64,000 bases of DNA from NCBI GenBank assembly GCA_917880885.1, contig OU862913.1, positions 2,232,001 through 2,296,000 of the forward strand, read 5' to 3'. Source of the stretch: Limnephilus marmoratus (Eukaryota; Arthropoda; Insecta; Trichoptera; Limnephilidae). The position numbers and the translations under genes were made by a program. The notes below the pieces were generated by a model, which saw only the letters and a list, made by a program, of their open reading frames with translations, made no database searches and had not been told where the DNA came from. Below, piece by piece: positions 20,467-31,429 of this stretch; positions within the stretch are counted from its first letter, which is position 1; each line of letters opens with the position of its first letter.

Positions 20467-20600
20467 TCAGGGTGTTAAGGGACGTACTTGATTTACTTTA
20501 ACCAGTGATTCCTGACATTATTTGGACTAAAAAATGTAAATGAAATTTTGGTCTCTGGTGACTTTTTTTTTCAAAATTTTTTTCTTCAAAATCAAACAAA
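20467..20600 (+). repeat. Second copy of the CAGGGTGTTAAGGGACGTAC repeat
   Basis: It matches 9776-9900 over its first 100 bp or so and then diverges into T-rich sequence. Confidence 0.5.
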
Positions 20601-20784
20601 TTTATTTTTCTTCTGCACATCGTTACGGGTCACTTAGCCAACTAACCGACCAACCCCTAACCCCGCCTCCAACTGTCCGACATCTACCATTTTTTAATGT
20701 TTTTATAGAAAAAATAAGTTAAAAATACATCAAAATGAAATTTGTGTGACGTAACTTCATTGTCGTCATTGTTTTTTTTTAATT

Positions 20785-21395
20785 AAATTAGCTTGGAAAT
20801 CATTTCTAGTGTGGGCGCAAATAAGTTTGAAATTAATTGTCTTTGTTCTAGCACATATAATTTAATTTAAATGATTTTATTTCATTTCCACATTCTACAG
20901 TTGAAGATACTCTCAGTATCACCCTGGTGGAAGTATAACTTCATTCGAATCGAAAAATTGGCTCATAATTAAGTAAGTAGGTATTTAAGTACCTACTTAC
21001 AAATCTTACAAATTTTGACTAAGGGAAAAATGGAAACACATTTATTTGGATGTGAGGTCTACTAACTGTTGACTGAACTACTAGTATTAAGTTAGGTTAG
21101 GTTGACCTCACCAAACCGCAATTAGAACCATTGTCTGTGAACTTCCACTAAATGGATATGGTTTTAAACCGCTATATGTTTTTGAAAATAACAAATATAC
21201 ATATTTTGAATTTTATCATTATTTATTTTTGGGTGTCGTGCTGTGTAACGCTACCTCCTTCTTTAGCCAACGTTTGGCACAACGTTACGGTGTCCATCAT
21301 AACACATCTGTCCTGATGATGGACACTGTTATCCGAAACATTGGCTAAAGAAGGAGCTGGCGGAACATGGCAAAACACCCCAAAAATAAATAATG
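20785..21395 (+). repeat. Local duplication, right (uninterrupted) copy
   Basis: This copy matches 17860-18075 joined to 19590-20045 and gives the pre-insertion state of the RTE target. It ends in an inverted pair of Penelope tips; the plus tip keeps a hammerhead-like core (CTGATGA 21313-21319, GAAA 21335-21338). Confidence 0.7.
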
Positions 21396-21439
21396 AAAAC
21401 ACTTTGGCATGTTGGGCATTAATGCGACAGGACTCGATT

Positions 21440-21503
21440 ATACTTTTCTTTTACATTAGCTCCACACAGGAGGCACCGAGGAAAACAATTTCCTTAGGGG
21501 CCT
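21440..21503 (-). mobile_element. SINE-A or LINE tail remnant (minus)
   Basis: CTTTTACATTAGCTCCACAC followed by GGAGGC is the complement of the shared tail. It abuts the 5' end of the plus LINE fragment at 21506. Confidence 0.6.
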
Positions 21504-21505
21504 AT

Positions 21506-22050
21506 GGCATCCTGTACAAATCGCAAGTGCGCTCCACGGTTGAATTTGGCAGCCACCTCTGGTCTGGAGCTCCAAAATACCTAAAAAAAACCCTTGACTC
21601 TGTGCAGAAACGGGCGGTCCGTTTGATAGATTCTCCTATCTTAACAGACGGATTGCAATATTTAGTGCATAGGCGTCAGGTGGGAATGCTGTCCTTGTTC
21701 TACCGGTATTACAATGGAAGATGCTCCGAGGAACTAGCATCATTGATCCCCTCGGCACCGGTGCATAGTCGGGAAACACGCCAAACACGCGCCCAACATT
21801 TGTACACGGTTGACATTACTCACATGAAAACGAGTCGTTTCTATGACTCGTTCTTGAGTTCAACGGCTCGGCTGTGGAATGATTTGCCGGCCTCTGTATT
21901 TCCTCCCTCCTACAACATGGGTCTCTTCAAGACCCGTGTTCACTCCTTCCTTTCCTCAAAAAGACCCTCGACACAGCATCTACAAAGATGACATAGGCCC
22001 TGAGGGAAATTATTTTCCTCAGGGCCTCCTGTGTGGTGTTAATGTAAAAA
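21506..22050 (+). mobile_element. Jockey-like LINE, RT C-terminus and full 3' tail
   Basis: An open frame from about 21506 to 21991 encodes YKSQVRSTVEFGSHLWSGAP, then KRAVRLIDSPILTDGL, LSLFYRYYNGRCSEELASL and RLWNDLPASVFPPSYN, ending SSKRPSTQH. The 3' UTR (CACAGCATC ... TGTGTGGTGTTAATGT plus A(12)) is the stem-loop shared with SINE-A. It is 5' truncated before the catalytic RT motifs. The frame is intact, so it is a recent or moderately young insertion. Confidence 0.87.
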
Positions 22051-22425
22051 AAAAAAATCTTTGAGGATGCTGTGTGGAGTGTTTTTTAAGGGAAAGGAAG
22101 GAGAAGAAGATATAGGAAGGAAAAAGGTATGAGGGATGGGTAGGAATCTGAGGGTCAGTGTGGCCAGGAGTGACGGACGTATAAATCTATTCTTCACACT
22201 GCGGTACAAGGCGAAGGGTCGGGAGAATCCGGCTGGAGAGATGAAAAGGCCTCCCTCAATCAGTCTCCTCCGATCCAGCCCGCCACACAGTGGTTGGGCA
22301 AACGTATCCGCCACCAAGACCTAGACAAACCTCATCCCGTGAACCCGGGCACCCCTGCTAAGTCATCAAACGTAGCGAACAACTTGGGGTGACCTGTGGC
22401 AGGGGTGTTGGTTGTCCAATACTTA
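22051..22425 (-). mobile_element. SINE-A copy (minus), head truncated
   Basis: It starts with TCTTTGAGGATGCTGTGTGG immediately after the LINE A-tail and runs to the complement of the head, ending GTGTTGGTTGTCCAATA. The A/T junction makes a LINE-SINE tail-to-tail arrangement. Confidence 0.75.
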
Positions 22426-22469
22426 CTCATTACCAATGAGGTGGCCAAAGTGTGAGAGCGAGGGTGACC

Positions 22470-23940
22470 TGACAATTGGTCCGGCGACATTTGGTCCGGC
22501 TGACAGTTCGACCGGCCGACATTTGTTCTGTCGATAATTGGTCGGGCCGAAAGTTTAGAAGATGTATTCTTCAAGTAAGTATGCAAATAGGATATACGGC
22601 CGTACAACCAAAGACGATATACTTATATCTGAAGGCATCTTCAGTGAAAATCCGTTGTAAAAATATTTTTACTAATAATTTCGACTCTCCGAAGTAGCAT
22701 GCGGCAACCACAAAATAAGACATACTTATACGTGCAGTCGGCTTAGCAGAAAAACGCTAAAGATTCCTACTTGCTTATATTATAACTGTTATATCTGAAT
22801 ATAACACAAGAGTCCCAACTGCTCCCAACCATCTCGAGCCAGTAAGAATTTGGCATAGGGACCCAATTTTGGTATGGTGAGATGCTGAAGGTAGTGGGGA
22901 GGGGAAGGAGACGTGGAAAATGTACCTGGCTATTCAGATATAGTCATCAAACACGGCTAAAGCCATTTCAAGTAACGTTACAATTCTAAATGAATACTGA
23001 CGAATATACGACATACTTATATGTGCAATATCTACTTAAGATTTAGGAGGCGGATATGTTTACCGCCCCCCGGGAACCATTTATTGAATAACCAACACCC
23101 CCGCCATAGTCCCATCCCAAGTGGTTTACTACGTTTGATGACTGGTTTACGGGATGAGGTTTGTCTTGGTCTTGGCGGGGGATGCCTTTGCCCACCTAAG
23201 GCATGGCGGACCGGATCAGAAGAGACCGGTTGAGGGAGACCTTTTTATCTCTCCAGCCTGACTCTCTCGACCCATCGCCTTGCACTTCAGTGTGGAAAAT
23301 TTACCTGGCTATCCATACATCTAGTCACCATACATGGCAAAAGTAATTTCAAATAACGTTGCAATTCTGAATGAATACTGACGAATACCAAAATACGACA
23401 TACTTACATGTGCAAGATCTACTTTAGATTTAGGAGGTCGTATTTTGCTATTCGTCAGTATTCATTCAGAATTGTAACGTTACTTGAGATGTCTTTAGCC
23501 GTGTTTGATGACTATCTGAATAGCCAGGTACATTTTAAATATTTTCCCCTCCCCACTACCTTCAGCATCACATCATACCGAAATTGGGGATGGCATAGTC
23601 TCACTGGCTCAAGACGGTTGGGAGCAGTTGGGATTCTTGTGTTATATTCATATATACAAGTTATATTATATGTAAGTCCTTAGCGTTTTTTTCGTAAGCT
23701 AACTGCACGTATAAGTATGTCGTATTTTGTGATTGCCGCATGCTACTTCGGACTTCGGAGAGTCTAAATTATTAGTAAAAATAAGTTTACAACGGATTTT
23801 CTCTGAAGATGCCTTCAGATAAAAGCCTGCAGATATGTAAGGCCGTATATCCTCTTTGCATACTTACTTGAAGAAAACATCTTCAAAACTTTCGGCCGGA
23901 CGAACTGTCGGCCGGATCAACTGTCATGGAACCGTCAGCG
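22470..23940. mobile_element. Foldback element with about 500-bp arms
   Basis: The left arm (about 22480-23035) and right arm (about 23425-23935) are inverted. The outer part repeats a TCCGGC/CCGAC(A/T)-type module (GGTCCGGCTGACAGTTCG), and the next part has GAAGATG.CTTCA and GCATGCGGCAACCAC. The inner part of each arm is a SINE-B copy (minus 22795-22990, plus 23455-23680). A plus SINE-A 5' half (23038-23292) occupies the centre. Confidence 0.75.
23038..23292 (+). mobile_element. SINE-A 5' half inside the foldback
   Basis: It runs from GGAGGCGGATATGTTTACCG to CATCGCCTTGCACTTCAGTG and lacks the LINE-like tail. The following 23293-23400 repeats the SINE-B/foldback sequence just left of it, a short tandem duplication of arm sequence. 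Confidence 0.65.
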
Positions 23941-25499
23941 TGAAATATAAAAAGCGGTTGCGATTCACAGACCCTACGTTTATTGATAAAAGATAACATA
24001 TCGGTTACTCGAACATGACACTGCAAAAATATTTAGAAGGGTTTTCGAATATGCTAGAACGCCAGCGATCCGCTTCAAGGGAGCGCGTGCAAAGGAATGA
24101 ATTTACTTGCCGGCCAATTACGGCCGGTGAGCGCTGTCGACGCTCAGTGGTGCCATAGCAAAAAATAATTTATATGGCTAAAAAAATGCTTTCGCTGTCA
24201 TTCTCTATAACACTTTGGCTGTAAAAATCTAAAATCATATCTGATATTACACATTTTTTTTGCATAGTACTCACCACACCCCAAATAATAAGGTATTATC
24301 TGAAATTAAAAACTAGTTGGTTATACGACTCCTGAGACTGATGTTAAAGCAAGTCACACACAGTTATAAAAGATAAACGATGATCGCACGCTAAATAACG
24401 CTCTTCGTACAATCCCATCAGACCTGTCACACAAGCGGTTTATGCGCTGAACAATGACAGACAATACAGATCTTATGCCGTAACCGCTACTCACGCGATA
24501 TACGAAAAGTTATGCAACCCCCTCTCTGCCATAAACAGGAGAGGGGGGTCATTTTAATTACGTAGCAGCCTAAATGGACGGATGACAGCTGCCAAATTGA
24601 CAGATTCAGTACAAAGAAATGGAATTTCGTGGTAGCTCTCTAATTCATCTGACCCTCTCTCTTACCATATATGAAGAAATACTTCATATCGTCGAGTTAA
24701 CAGATATCTGCTCGCGCTTTTATAGCTGTGTGGGACACCAACATTAATCTCTGTAAAGTAAAGTCGGTGTTTGGCGATCTAGTGGTGTTTTATGTTGAAA
24801 CAAATGTAGGTATTTTATTACCTTACAAATAAATTGGTGTTCACTTAGGCACAAATCATTATAAAAAACAATAATTTTCTCATCTCCAGTGCTATAAGTA
24901 CAAATTTAATAATTATGAGTTTAATATACTTTAATTTTGATAAAATATTCTTTCACACAAAAGACTAGAAGATGCGGAACACTTGTATTATTTCTTTTAT
25001 ACATATTCCTACTTGGGACCTTTACAAAGAGATTTGTATACACATTCATATAAAGTGATCGGACCGCAATGCATTTCCCGTCATTCAAATAGGACCGGGC
25101 GTAAAAGATAGGACTACCCCTCCCACCGGAAGTGTGTTCAAAATCCGATTAAAAAAATAAACCAATTTTTATTAATTTCAAAATTTTCATTTTTATTTCT
25201 ATTTTTCTATAAAATATGATTTTTTTCTCTTTATTTTTCACTTACTTTTAAGAATTTCTTAATTTTTATTTAGTATGTTTAATTATCTGTTTCAATAAAA
25301 TTGTATGTATTAATTCCTATTTAAAGTATTATATGTACGACTACCACAACACGGGCATTAGCCTAGTGTGGTAGCAAAAAAAAACGAACAATCTGTAATA
25401 ACTAATAACATTTTATGAAATTAAAATATATAAATAAAAAATAAATTAAAAAATCTGTCATTTGGAGTGTGTTCATCTTATTACTTTATTTGTTCTCAG
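23941..25499. other. SPH1 last intron, mostly unrecognised
   Basis: Pieces of 24225-24330 and 24740-24815 repeat 20040-20200. A perfect short hairpin, CCCCCTCTC and GAGAGGGGG, is at about 24510-24548. I see no exon between the foldback and the terminal SPH1 exon. Confidence 0.45.
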
Positions 25500-25664
25500 G
25501 ACTGGTATGACGGTGCCCCATTGACTGTTCACAATAGCCAGAGGGTGAAATGTACCCATCGACTGGTGGGGTTGAAATCCTCTCGCATCGCTTCACGCTG
25601 CACAGTCACCAACACCCGCATATCTTCCTTTATACCCTGGGTAGAGGGTATCGTGTGGCCCTAA
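25500..25664 (+). CDS. SPH1 exon F: C-terminus, catalytic Ser lost, stop TAA
   Basis: Acceptor TTTGTTCTCAG (to 25499). It starts in phase 0, as exon E requires, and has 54 codons then TAA (25662-25664). The peptide begins DWYDGAPLTV. Chymotrypsin-fold proteases have GDSGGPL here; DGAPL keeps the Gly-x-Pro-Leu part but the Ser195 position is Asp (or Tyr, depending on alignment) and the oxyanion GDSG is gone. The end, VTNTRISSFIPWVEGIVW, matches the conserved C-terminal helix (..YTRVS.F.PWI). With exons B and C this makes all three triad positions substituted. No perfect AATAAA follows closely; a GATAAAATAAC is near 25745. Confidence 0.88.
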   Translation, partial: DWYDGAPLTVHNSQRVKCTHRLVGLKSSRIASRCTVTNTRISSFIPWVEGIVWP

Positions 25665-25989
25665 AGTGGTGATGTTGACTAAGAAATTTTTTTGTGATTA
25701 TTTTTTATTATAATTTATTTTTTACAAACGTAATAATATTCATAGATAAAATAACATAACAGAGAGACAAAATGAAAATGAGTAAGAAGAAAAAAATAAG
25801 TGTAAATTGTGAATATAAAAGTTATCCGGAAACTAATAGTACAAGCAGGAAACTCGCAAATCTATTTCACACAGAGAACCCAAAAACACCTTTTTTTATC
25901 TGAGCACTTTATTTCACTTTAATTTTTTTTCGGAACTACTGCAGCTGGGCGCCGTGTCCACGCTTTAACGCAATCACTACATCACTAAT

Positions 25990-26374
25990 CACTAATATTA
26001 TATAACAAAGTCCACCGCCACGCCTGTCTGTCTGTCTGTTCGCGATATACTCAAAAACGACTGAACGGATTTTCATGCAGTTTTCACTAATAGCTAGAGT
26101 GATTCACGTGGATGTTTTATGTTTTAATTTTTAAGGTTTTGTCTAAATTAGTTGAAATATATAATAAAAAAGGAGAATGTCTGTATGTGATAGACGAGTG
26201 GGCTAGAAAGCGGGTGATGTGGATTTGATTTGTATGCAAATCTATAGTTTTATGCCGAGTTTAATGAAATTTTGCAAATGTAACCAACGAAATTAGAGGA
26301 AGGTCACTGTCTACTTTTGATTTCAAAAACTCTGTGTAAAGTCCGGGCATCGCCGGGGACTTCAACTAGTTTTA
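25990..26374 (+). mobile_element. Non-autonomous Helitron-like element
   Basis: The left part has ACTAATATTATATAACAAAG and the typical ACTGAACGGATTTTCATG. The right end is a GC hairpin (CCGGGCATCGCCGGGG) followed by CTAGTTT, the Helitron hairpin-CTAG terminus. There is no Rep/helicase coding sequence. Confidence 0.65.
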
Positions 26375-26399
26375 AATAAAACAAACAGCTAATATTAAC

Positions 26400-26620
26400 C
26401 ACCGAAGGAACAATTTAATAAAAATCCAACTTCGGATAAAAGCAAAAAAAAATATTTTCACAAAATCGAATGCTAATGTTAATAGATTCACCAGTTTCCC
26501 ATTTGTACCACGAGATTCCGGACAACATGTATAACAAAAACCACCACATAAGCAAGGCCGTGAGTCGCCATTTTCATAATATTATTTCATGTACAAAACT
26601 TTAATACAACAACGGCACGC
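26400..26620 (-). repeat. Reverse copy of the 6285-6500 repeat
   Basis: GATTCACCAGTTTCCCATTT and TACCACGAGATTCCGG are the complement of the core of 6285-6340. The remainder is diverged. Confidence 0.45.
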
Positions 26621-28335
26621 AGAATACACCCCTCAATGGCAACTAGTCTTCCGGACGATAAAAAAATGTAACTATTCTCATTCTGTAGGAGTTATTTTTT
26701 TCAAAAAATCCGGCATCTTAGGCGAGTTAAAAAATGAAATTTAAATGTTATTGCTCTAATTCTGCTACCAATTTTAAAAAACAGTTAATTAAATGTATAT
26801 AACAAATGTTAAATCAATCATCCAATTGGTTGTGGAGTAATCGTAGTTGCCGATTTATAAATATGCTTGTAAAATGAATAGTACCATTGGATGAGATTTA
26901 AATGAAGTACTTGATAGTTAGAGGCTAATTTGCCAACCCAGGGCCAAGAACAACTTGTTCCTCTCTCTTGTAAAATGGATTATAATCAGAAAGGCATTCT
27001 GTCCTTCAGTTCTTGTTACTTGTTTCCTTCTCAGTACTTGTCAGTAGGAACGCGCACCTGCCTCTCCCGCCCATAAAAATAAAGTGTGCCTAGAAACAGT
27101 TAAAAAATTACACATTTTTAATTAATCATACAAAAAAATATATACACCATTTTGTAAAATAAATATTAGGCTTTAAAATAACGAAGAATAAACATTACAA
27201 TCGTATTAATCCGTAAATATTTTAATTTTTTTTTTAAATATCAATTTTTACCTTCTATACAAAATAAAATTGTCACACTACCTACTTCATGTGTTTATAC
27301 TTCATAAAATGCGAGTAAAACGTTGTAATATGTGAATTTTTGTAAGTTTTAGGGTCTTAACTAATTGTAGTTTCTGTACAAAGTAATTTGCATGGGGTGT
27401 CATAATAAATTAATAATTTATGCACAAAAATCAAAATGAGAAGTAGTCATTTACTTTTTAGTTACAACTCTTTAGTTACGTTTTATTTCTACTTCCACCG
27501 TAATTTCTGAACCCAGTCATTAAATTTTACATGGGCAACACTAGCTTCATTCTGGTTGGTAGTTGGTCTGACGTCTCCGCCATAACATTAATTGTTAAAA
27601 TCAGTAACAACGTGTTTCTTTAGTGGGACTACAATTTCGAGTCAGGAAATGTTATAGCCTTTTTTCACAAAACAGTAAGTCTTTTTTTACTCATCTTTTA
27701 GTAATACGTGCGGTACGAACATTGCTAAGCTTACTTATTTATAGTTTTAAGTTTTATCAAACCATAGACTTTTTATAACCCCATTTTATCTAATTCTTAT
27801 TACAATTTCGTAACTTTTACTGTAAATTTTGTTACGTAACGAAAAAGTATAGTGTAAAGCTGAGTGTACACAGTTACAACCTGATTTTTATTTTATTTAT
27901 TATAAAGACAAAGTAATACAATACGACAGGAAAAATAAACATATTTTACAAAAAAAATGATAATTCCCAATCAACTACTTTTAAGTAGTTTTTTTTGGGT
28001 GCTTTTACTTTGAAGATATAAAAATTATTTCTTTCGGGAAACCAATTCTCTAACATAATATTTGTTTTACCATTTGTACATGTATTTATTTCGATAGGTA
28101 ACAAATTTAAGCAATTAGGTATCATGTAGTCCAGCGTTATTTGTCCATATTTGTTTAAATGCTTAGGTTAAGAATAGAATATTGCAAGTTTATCTGTAAG
28201 TATATGTTGTCCCTTTCAAATTGAAAGTATTTTTGTGAATTAGAAGTGCCTCAAGCTTTTATAAAATCTTATTTAAATAAATATGTATTATAATTTACTA
28301 TTATAATACCGGCTACAGGATAACTATATTTTAGG
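26621..28335. other. Intergenic AT-rich DNA
   Basis: I see no TE end and no long frame. A CAGTAAGT-like donor at about 27674 could be the end of a non-coding first exon for the candidate exon at 28336, but this is weak. An AACTACTTTTAAGTAGTT palindrome is at about 27975. Confidence 0.4.
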
Positions 28336-28658
28336 AATACCCCCAAAAACCAATGCCGGAAGGCAAAAAGCTTCTTAGAAGAAATTTTACCAAATGTGTC
28401 CATGGCAGAAAAAGAGATGGTGAAAAAAAGCTTTTGCTAAATAAAATTACAGATTCTTTAAAAACAAAGTTTAATAAAGTAGATCCCAAAGAAAAGAGAG
28501 TAGGTACTAAAAAAGTAGCTACAAACCAAATTGTAAATAAACACAAATTAAAAATAGCTATTTCGATAGTCATTCAAATTAATACATTTTTAAATGTTGT
28601 AAACAGTGCTTATTCTTTAATTTCTAAGGATTTGTTGAATATTGTGTTAGGTACTTAA
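28336..28658 (+). CDS. Candidate 3' terminal exon, unknown protein
   Basis: After an acceptor-like CTATATTTTAG (to 28335) the frame EYPQKPMPEGKKLLRRN runs open for 107 codons to TAA. The middle is very basic (HGRKRDGEKKLLLNK, EKRVGTKK) and the C-terminus is hydrophobic (IAISIVIQINTFLNV, YSLISKDLLNIVLGT). A polyadenylation-like AATAAA follows at about 28790. I recognise no domain. It could be a real host exon, a TE piece or chance; only the splice site, composition and downstream signal favour it. Confidence 0.3.
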
Positions 28659-29270
28659 ATTTGGGAAGCTGATAATTTTATTAAAAAACATTTATTAATA
28701 CTTCTTTGTTTTATTTTAAACCCCTTATAATAGGTACAACAAGAATTTGGGTCATGAGTTTATGTATGTTTGTAGTATGTACATTGTACAATAAATAAAA
28801 AAAGGAAAAGACGTACATTTAGAAAAGACGAATATTTTTAAAATTAAATAAATAATAGAAAAAAAAAAAAATTGAATTGTATAATATAACAAGCTTTATG
28901 TTTACTATTTAGTTACATCTTAGGACTATTTCGTAACAATATTTCGTAAAAACCTTATTTTTTTTGAGAAATACTTATAAAACATTTTCTTTCTAAGCAA
29001 CAATACCGCATTGAAAAAGTTGGAATGATGGCTGTATGTAAATGCTTTAGGAATATTTGATATAATGTTTTGAACACCTCACCAAGTTTACGAGTTTAAG
29101 TTAGTATCATATGTTTTTCTTTGAATTATTAATTGTCATATTAATTATTGGATAAATAGTTTTATTGTAATATTGTATAACATTCGAATAAAATATGTAA
29201 TATTGTTTGTCCTAAGATTGATGTTAATAAATTTTGAAAAAAAAATTTGTACCTTTTGTTTTGATCCAGA
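28659..29270. other. AT-rich DNA, nothing recognised
   Basis: There is no ORF or TE end here apart from the AATAAA mentioned for 28336-28658. Confidence 0.4.
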
Positions 29271-29304
29271 CTGAAATCTTTTGTTGGTGTATTCTCTATT
29301 ACAG

Positions 29305-29433
29305 ATACTGTCGATAAAAGCCTTTATCGTGTCACTAGAGGCGACAGGTCAAATGTCCTCTTATATGGTTATGAGAAAGTGTTATTTGGGAAAAGCCTTG
29401 CAATCATATCTTCTACTTATATTTGGTAAAACA
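29305..29433 (+). CDS. Weak exon candidate
   Basis: Acceptor-like TTCTCTATTACAG precedes a frame beginning TVDKSLYRVTRGD and then YGYEKVLFGKSLA, open to TAA near 29430. Two frames are open here and neither matches a family I know. It may be a terminal exon or a coincidence. Confidence 0.2.
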
Positions 29434-29521
29434 TTCAGTGTTGTGGAAGTTTCCTTTGTTTGTTTGTATTCACTCCACTGAAGAGATATAAGTGTCCTTG
29501 TGCCAGAAGTTATCCCAATTT

Positions 29522-29938
29522 ACTCATTTTTACATTAGCTCCTTACAGGAGGCCTTGAGGATAATTATTTCCCATCTTAGGGGATCCTGTGTGGAGCGTT
29601 TTTTTTAAGAAGAAGAAGAAGAAGTACTGCGAAAGAAATAGGTAAGAGGGTCATGTAGGAATCTGGTGGTCAGTGTTTCCAGGAGTGACGGTGTGTGAAT
29701 ACATGTCATATACTGCGGTGCAAGGTGATGAGTCAAGGGATTCTGGCTTGAGAGGTCAAAAGACATCCTCATCCAGTCACATCGGCCGCCAAGGCCTTGA
29801 CAAACCACACCCCATGAACCCGGGCACTCCTGCTAAGTCACCAAACATAGCAAACCACTTGGGTTACCTATGGCAGAGGTGTTGTTAATTCAATAAATGG
29901 TTCCTGGGGCGGCGGTACCCATAACCGCCTCCCAAAAT
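29522..29938 (-). mobile_element. SINE-A copy (minus)
   Basis: From TTTTTACATTAGCTCC to the complement of the head (GGCGGTACCCATAACCG, CCTCCC). It has an internal AAGAAG microsatellite gain near 29610. Confidence 0.8.
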
Positions 29939-30004
29939 GTAAACTCTTACACAAGAGAACAGAATCTGTAATTTATTGGATTACCCTATCTGGGGCCACG
30001 GAAA

Positions 30005-30620
30005 GATTGGAAAGCTGATATAAATGTAAGTGCAATGAATAAGAATAAGAAGGGGACGCTTATTTACCAAAGATAAGGCTGATACGGATAAGGTTATTGA
30101 AAGAAGGGTAAACGCAGGGCTGATCGCAGTTGGCGCTAGCAATAAATTGTTTGTAGAGGCGATGCTAACAATCCATAATGGAGTGCTGGTGCTTACTCTG
30201 AATTATGGCAGTAAGGCATAGATTTAAAAGAGGAACGATGAAAGTGGACTAAATGCCGTAGAAATGAAATTCGTAAGGCGCGTGTGTGGTAAATCCGTGT
30301 ATGATCATGTGAAAAGTTATTCGCAAATAATGTGAAGCTGAAGTAACGGGTGCTTAGATGGTTTGGGCAAGTAGAGAAGATGAACGAAGAAAGGAGTGTA
30401 AGGAGTATGAGGCGAATGTGAATGGTAAAAAAAATGGTACAAGGCACGTAATCAGGTACCATGTAATATCATACTGTCAATGGTCAGAATAACAATAGAG
30501 TACGATCGAGACTAATGGGTGAATGTGGTTGAAGCAAAGAGTGTATGCCAAGACCGAGTTTTTGGTGGTCGATTCTCTCTGCCTAATTCTGCGGAGAAGT
30601 GACGTGACGGTTAATTAATC
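30005..30620 (+). mobile_element. Old, heavily decayed RTE-like LINE
   Basis: Scattered matches to the RTE-like ORF occur in order: a YGSKA-like piece at about 30205, GRRVCGKSVYD-like at about 30280, WFGQVEKMNEERS-like at about 30360, CQDRVF at about 30550. There are many stops and shifts, and a first segment is out of order at 30020-30070. Confidence 0.6.
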
Positions 30621-30683
30621 ATTTATAAATACAATTAAAAATACAATGCGATAAATTGAGGAACTATTGGTCGATTCTGACGG

Positions 30684-31090
30684 CCGGCGCGGCGTAGTGC
30701 AGCGGTAAGGCGCTTGACTAGCATTCTGAAGGTCGCGGGATCGAATCCCGGCGTGGCAAATAAATGTTATTGATTAATTTGTGTATTTCACAATATATTC
30801 ATTTAACATAATATATAGTATAATTGCGGCACGTTCCAGAGTGGAAGATACTCTCAGTATTGCCCTGGTGTAAGACCACCATTCAGAATTGAAACGATGC
30901 TTGAAATGGCTTTACCCATGTTTGGTGACAAGATCTGAATAGCCAGGTACTTCCCCACGTTCTCTTCCCTATCTCCTTCCCCTCCCCACTAGCCTCACAA
31001 CATACCCCAATTGGGGATGCCATAGCCCCACTGGCTCCATACGGGAGCAGTTGGGACTCTTGTGCGGTATTCATGTAAAAAAAATAAAAA
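30684..31090 (+). mobile_element. SINE-B, complete, with tRNA-derived head
   Basis: The head has an A-box-like GCGTAGTGCAGCGGTAAGG and a B-box GGGATCGAATCCCGG (about 30739-30754), a good internal pol III promoter. After a 70-bp AT linker comes GGAAGATACTCTCAGTATTG and the SINE-B body, ending GTGCGGTATTCATGT plus an A-rich tail. This copy defines the family. It could be mistaken for a tRNA gene, but the head lacks a convincing full cloverleaf and is repeated. Confidence 0.85.
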
Positions 31091-31429
31091 ATCAGTCCAT
31101 CTCATTTGGCGACAAGATCAACGGGATTAAGACGACATCAGGGAACGGCTGCGCAGCCCGTTTCATTCAAATCATAATTTTGGATTTGATGCCAAAATAC
31201 CAAACCAAACTGCAAATTATGTTTGAAATCAAAAGGTTTATCAAATGTCCGAAATGAGCTACTTTATTTATTTGTATTTTAAATTATAAAATACGGGCAA
31301 TTAAAGATTTCAATATTTCACGATTTAAGAGGCATTTTGTGAGTTAATGATAAATATAATAAATAAGAGTTCAATATATATATATTTTGAACTCTTCCCG
31401 TAGTATCTTGATCCTGTAAGAAGTTTTAT

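Noticed and set aside
24510..24548. Terminator-like GC hairpin
   Set aside because: A rho-independent terminator has no meaning in this eukaryotic context; it is only a short palindrome in an intron.
30684..30760. Possible tRNA gene with good A and B boxes
   Set aside because: It is followed by a SINE-B body and A-rich tail, resembles several other heads in the window, and I could not draw a full cloverleaf with an acceptor stem.
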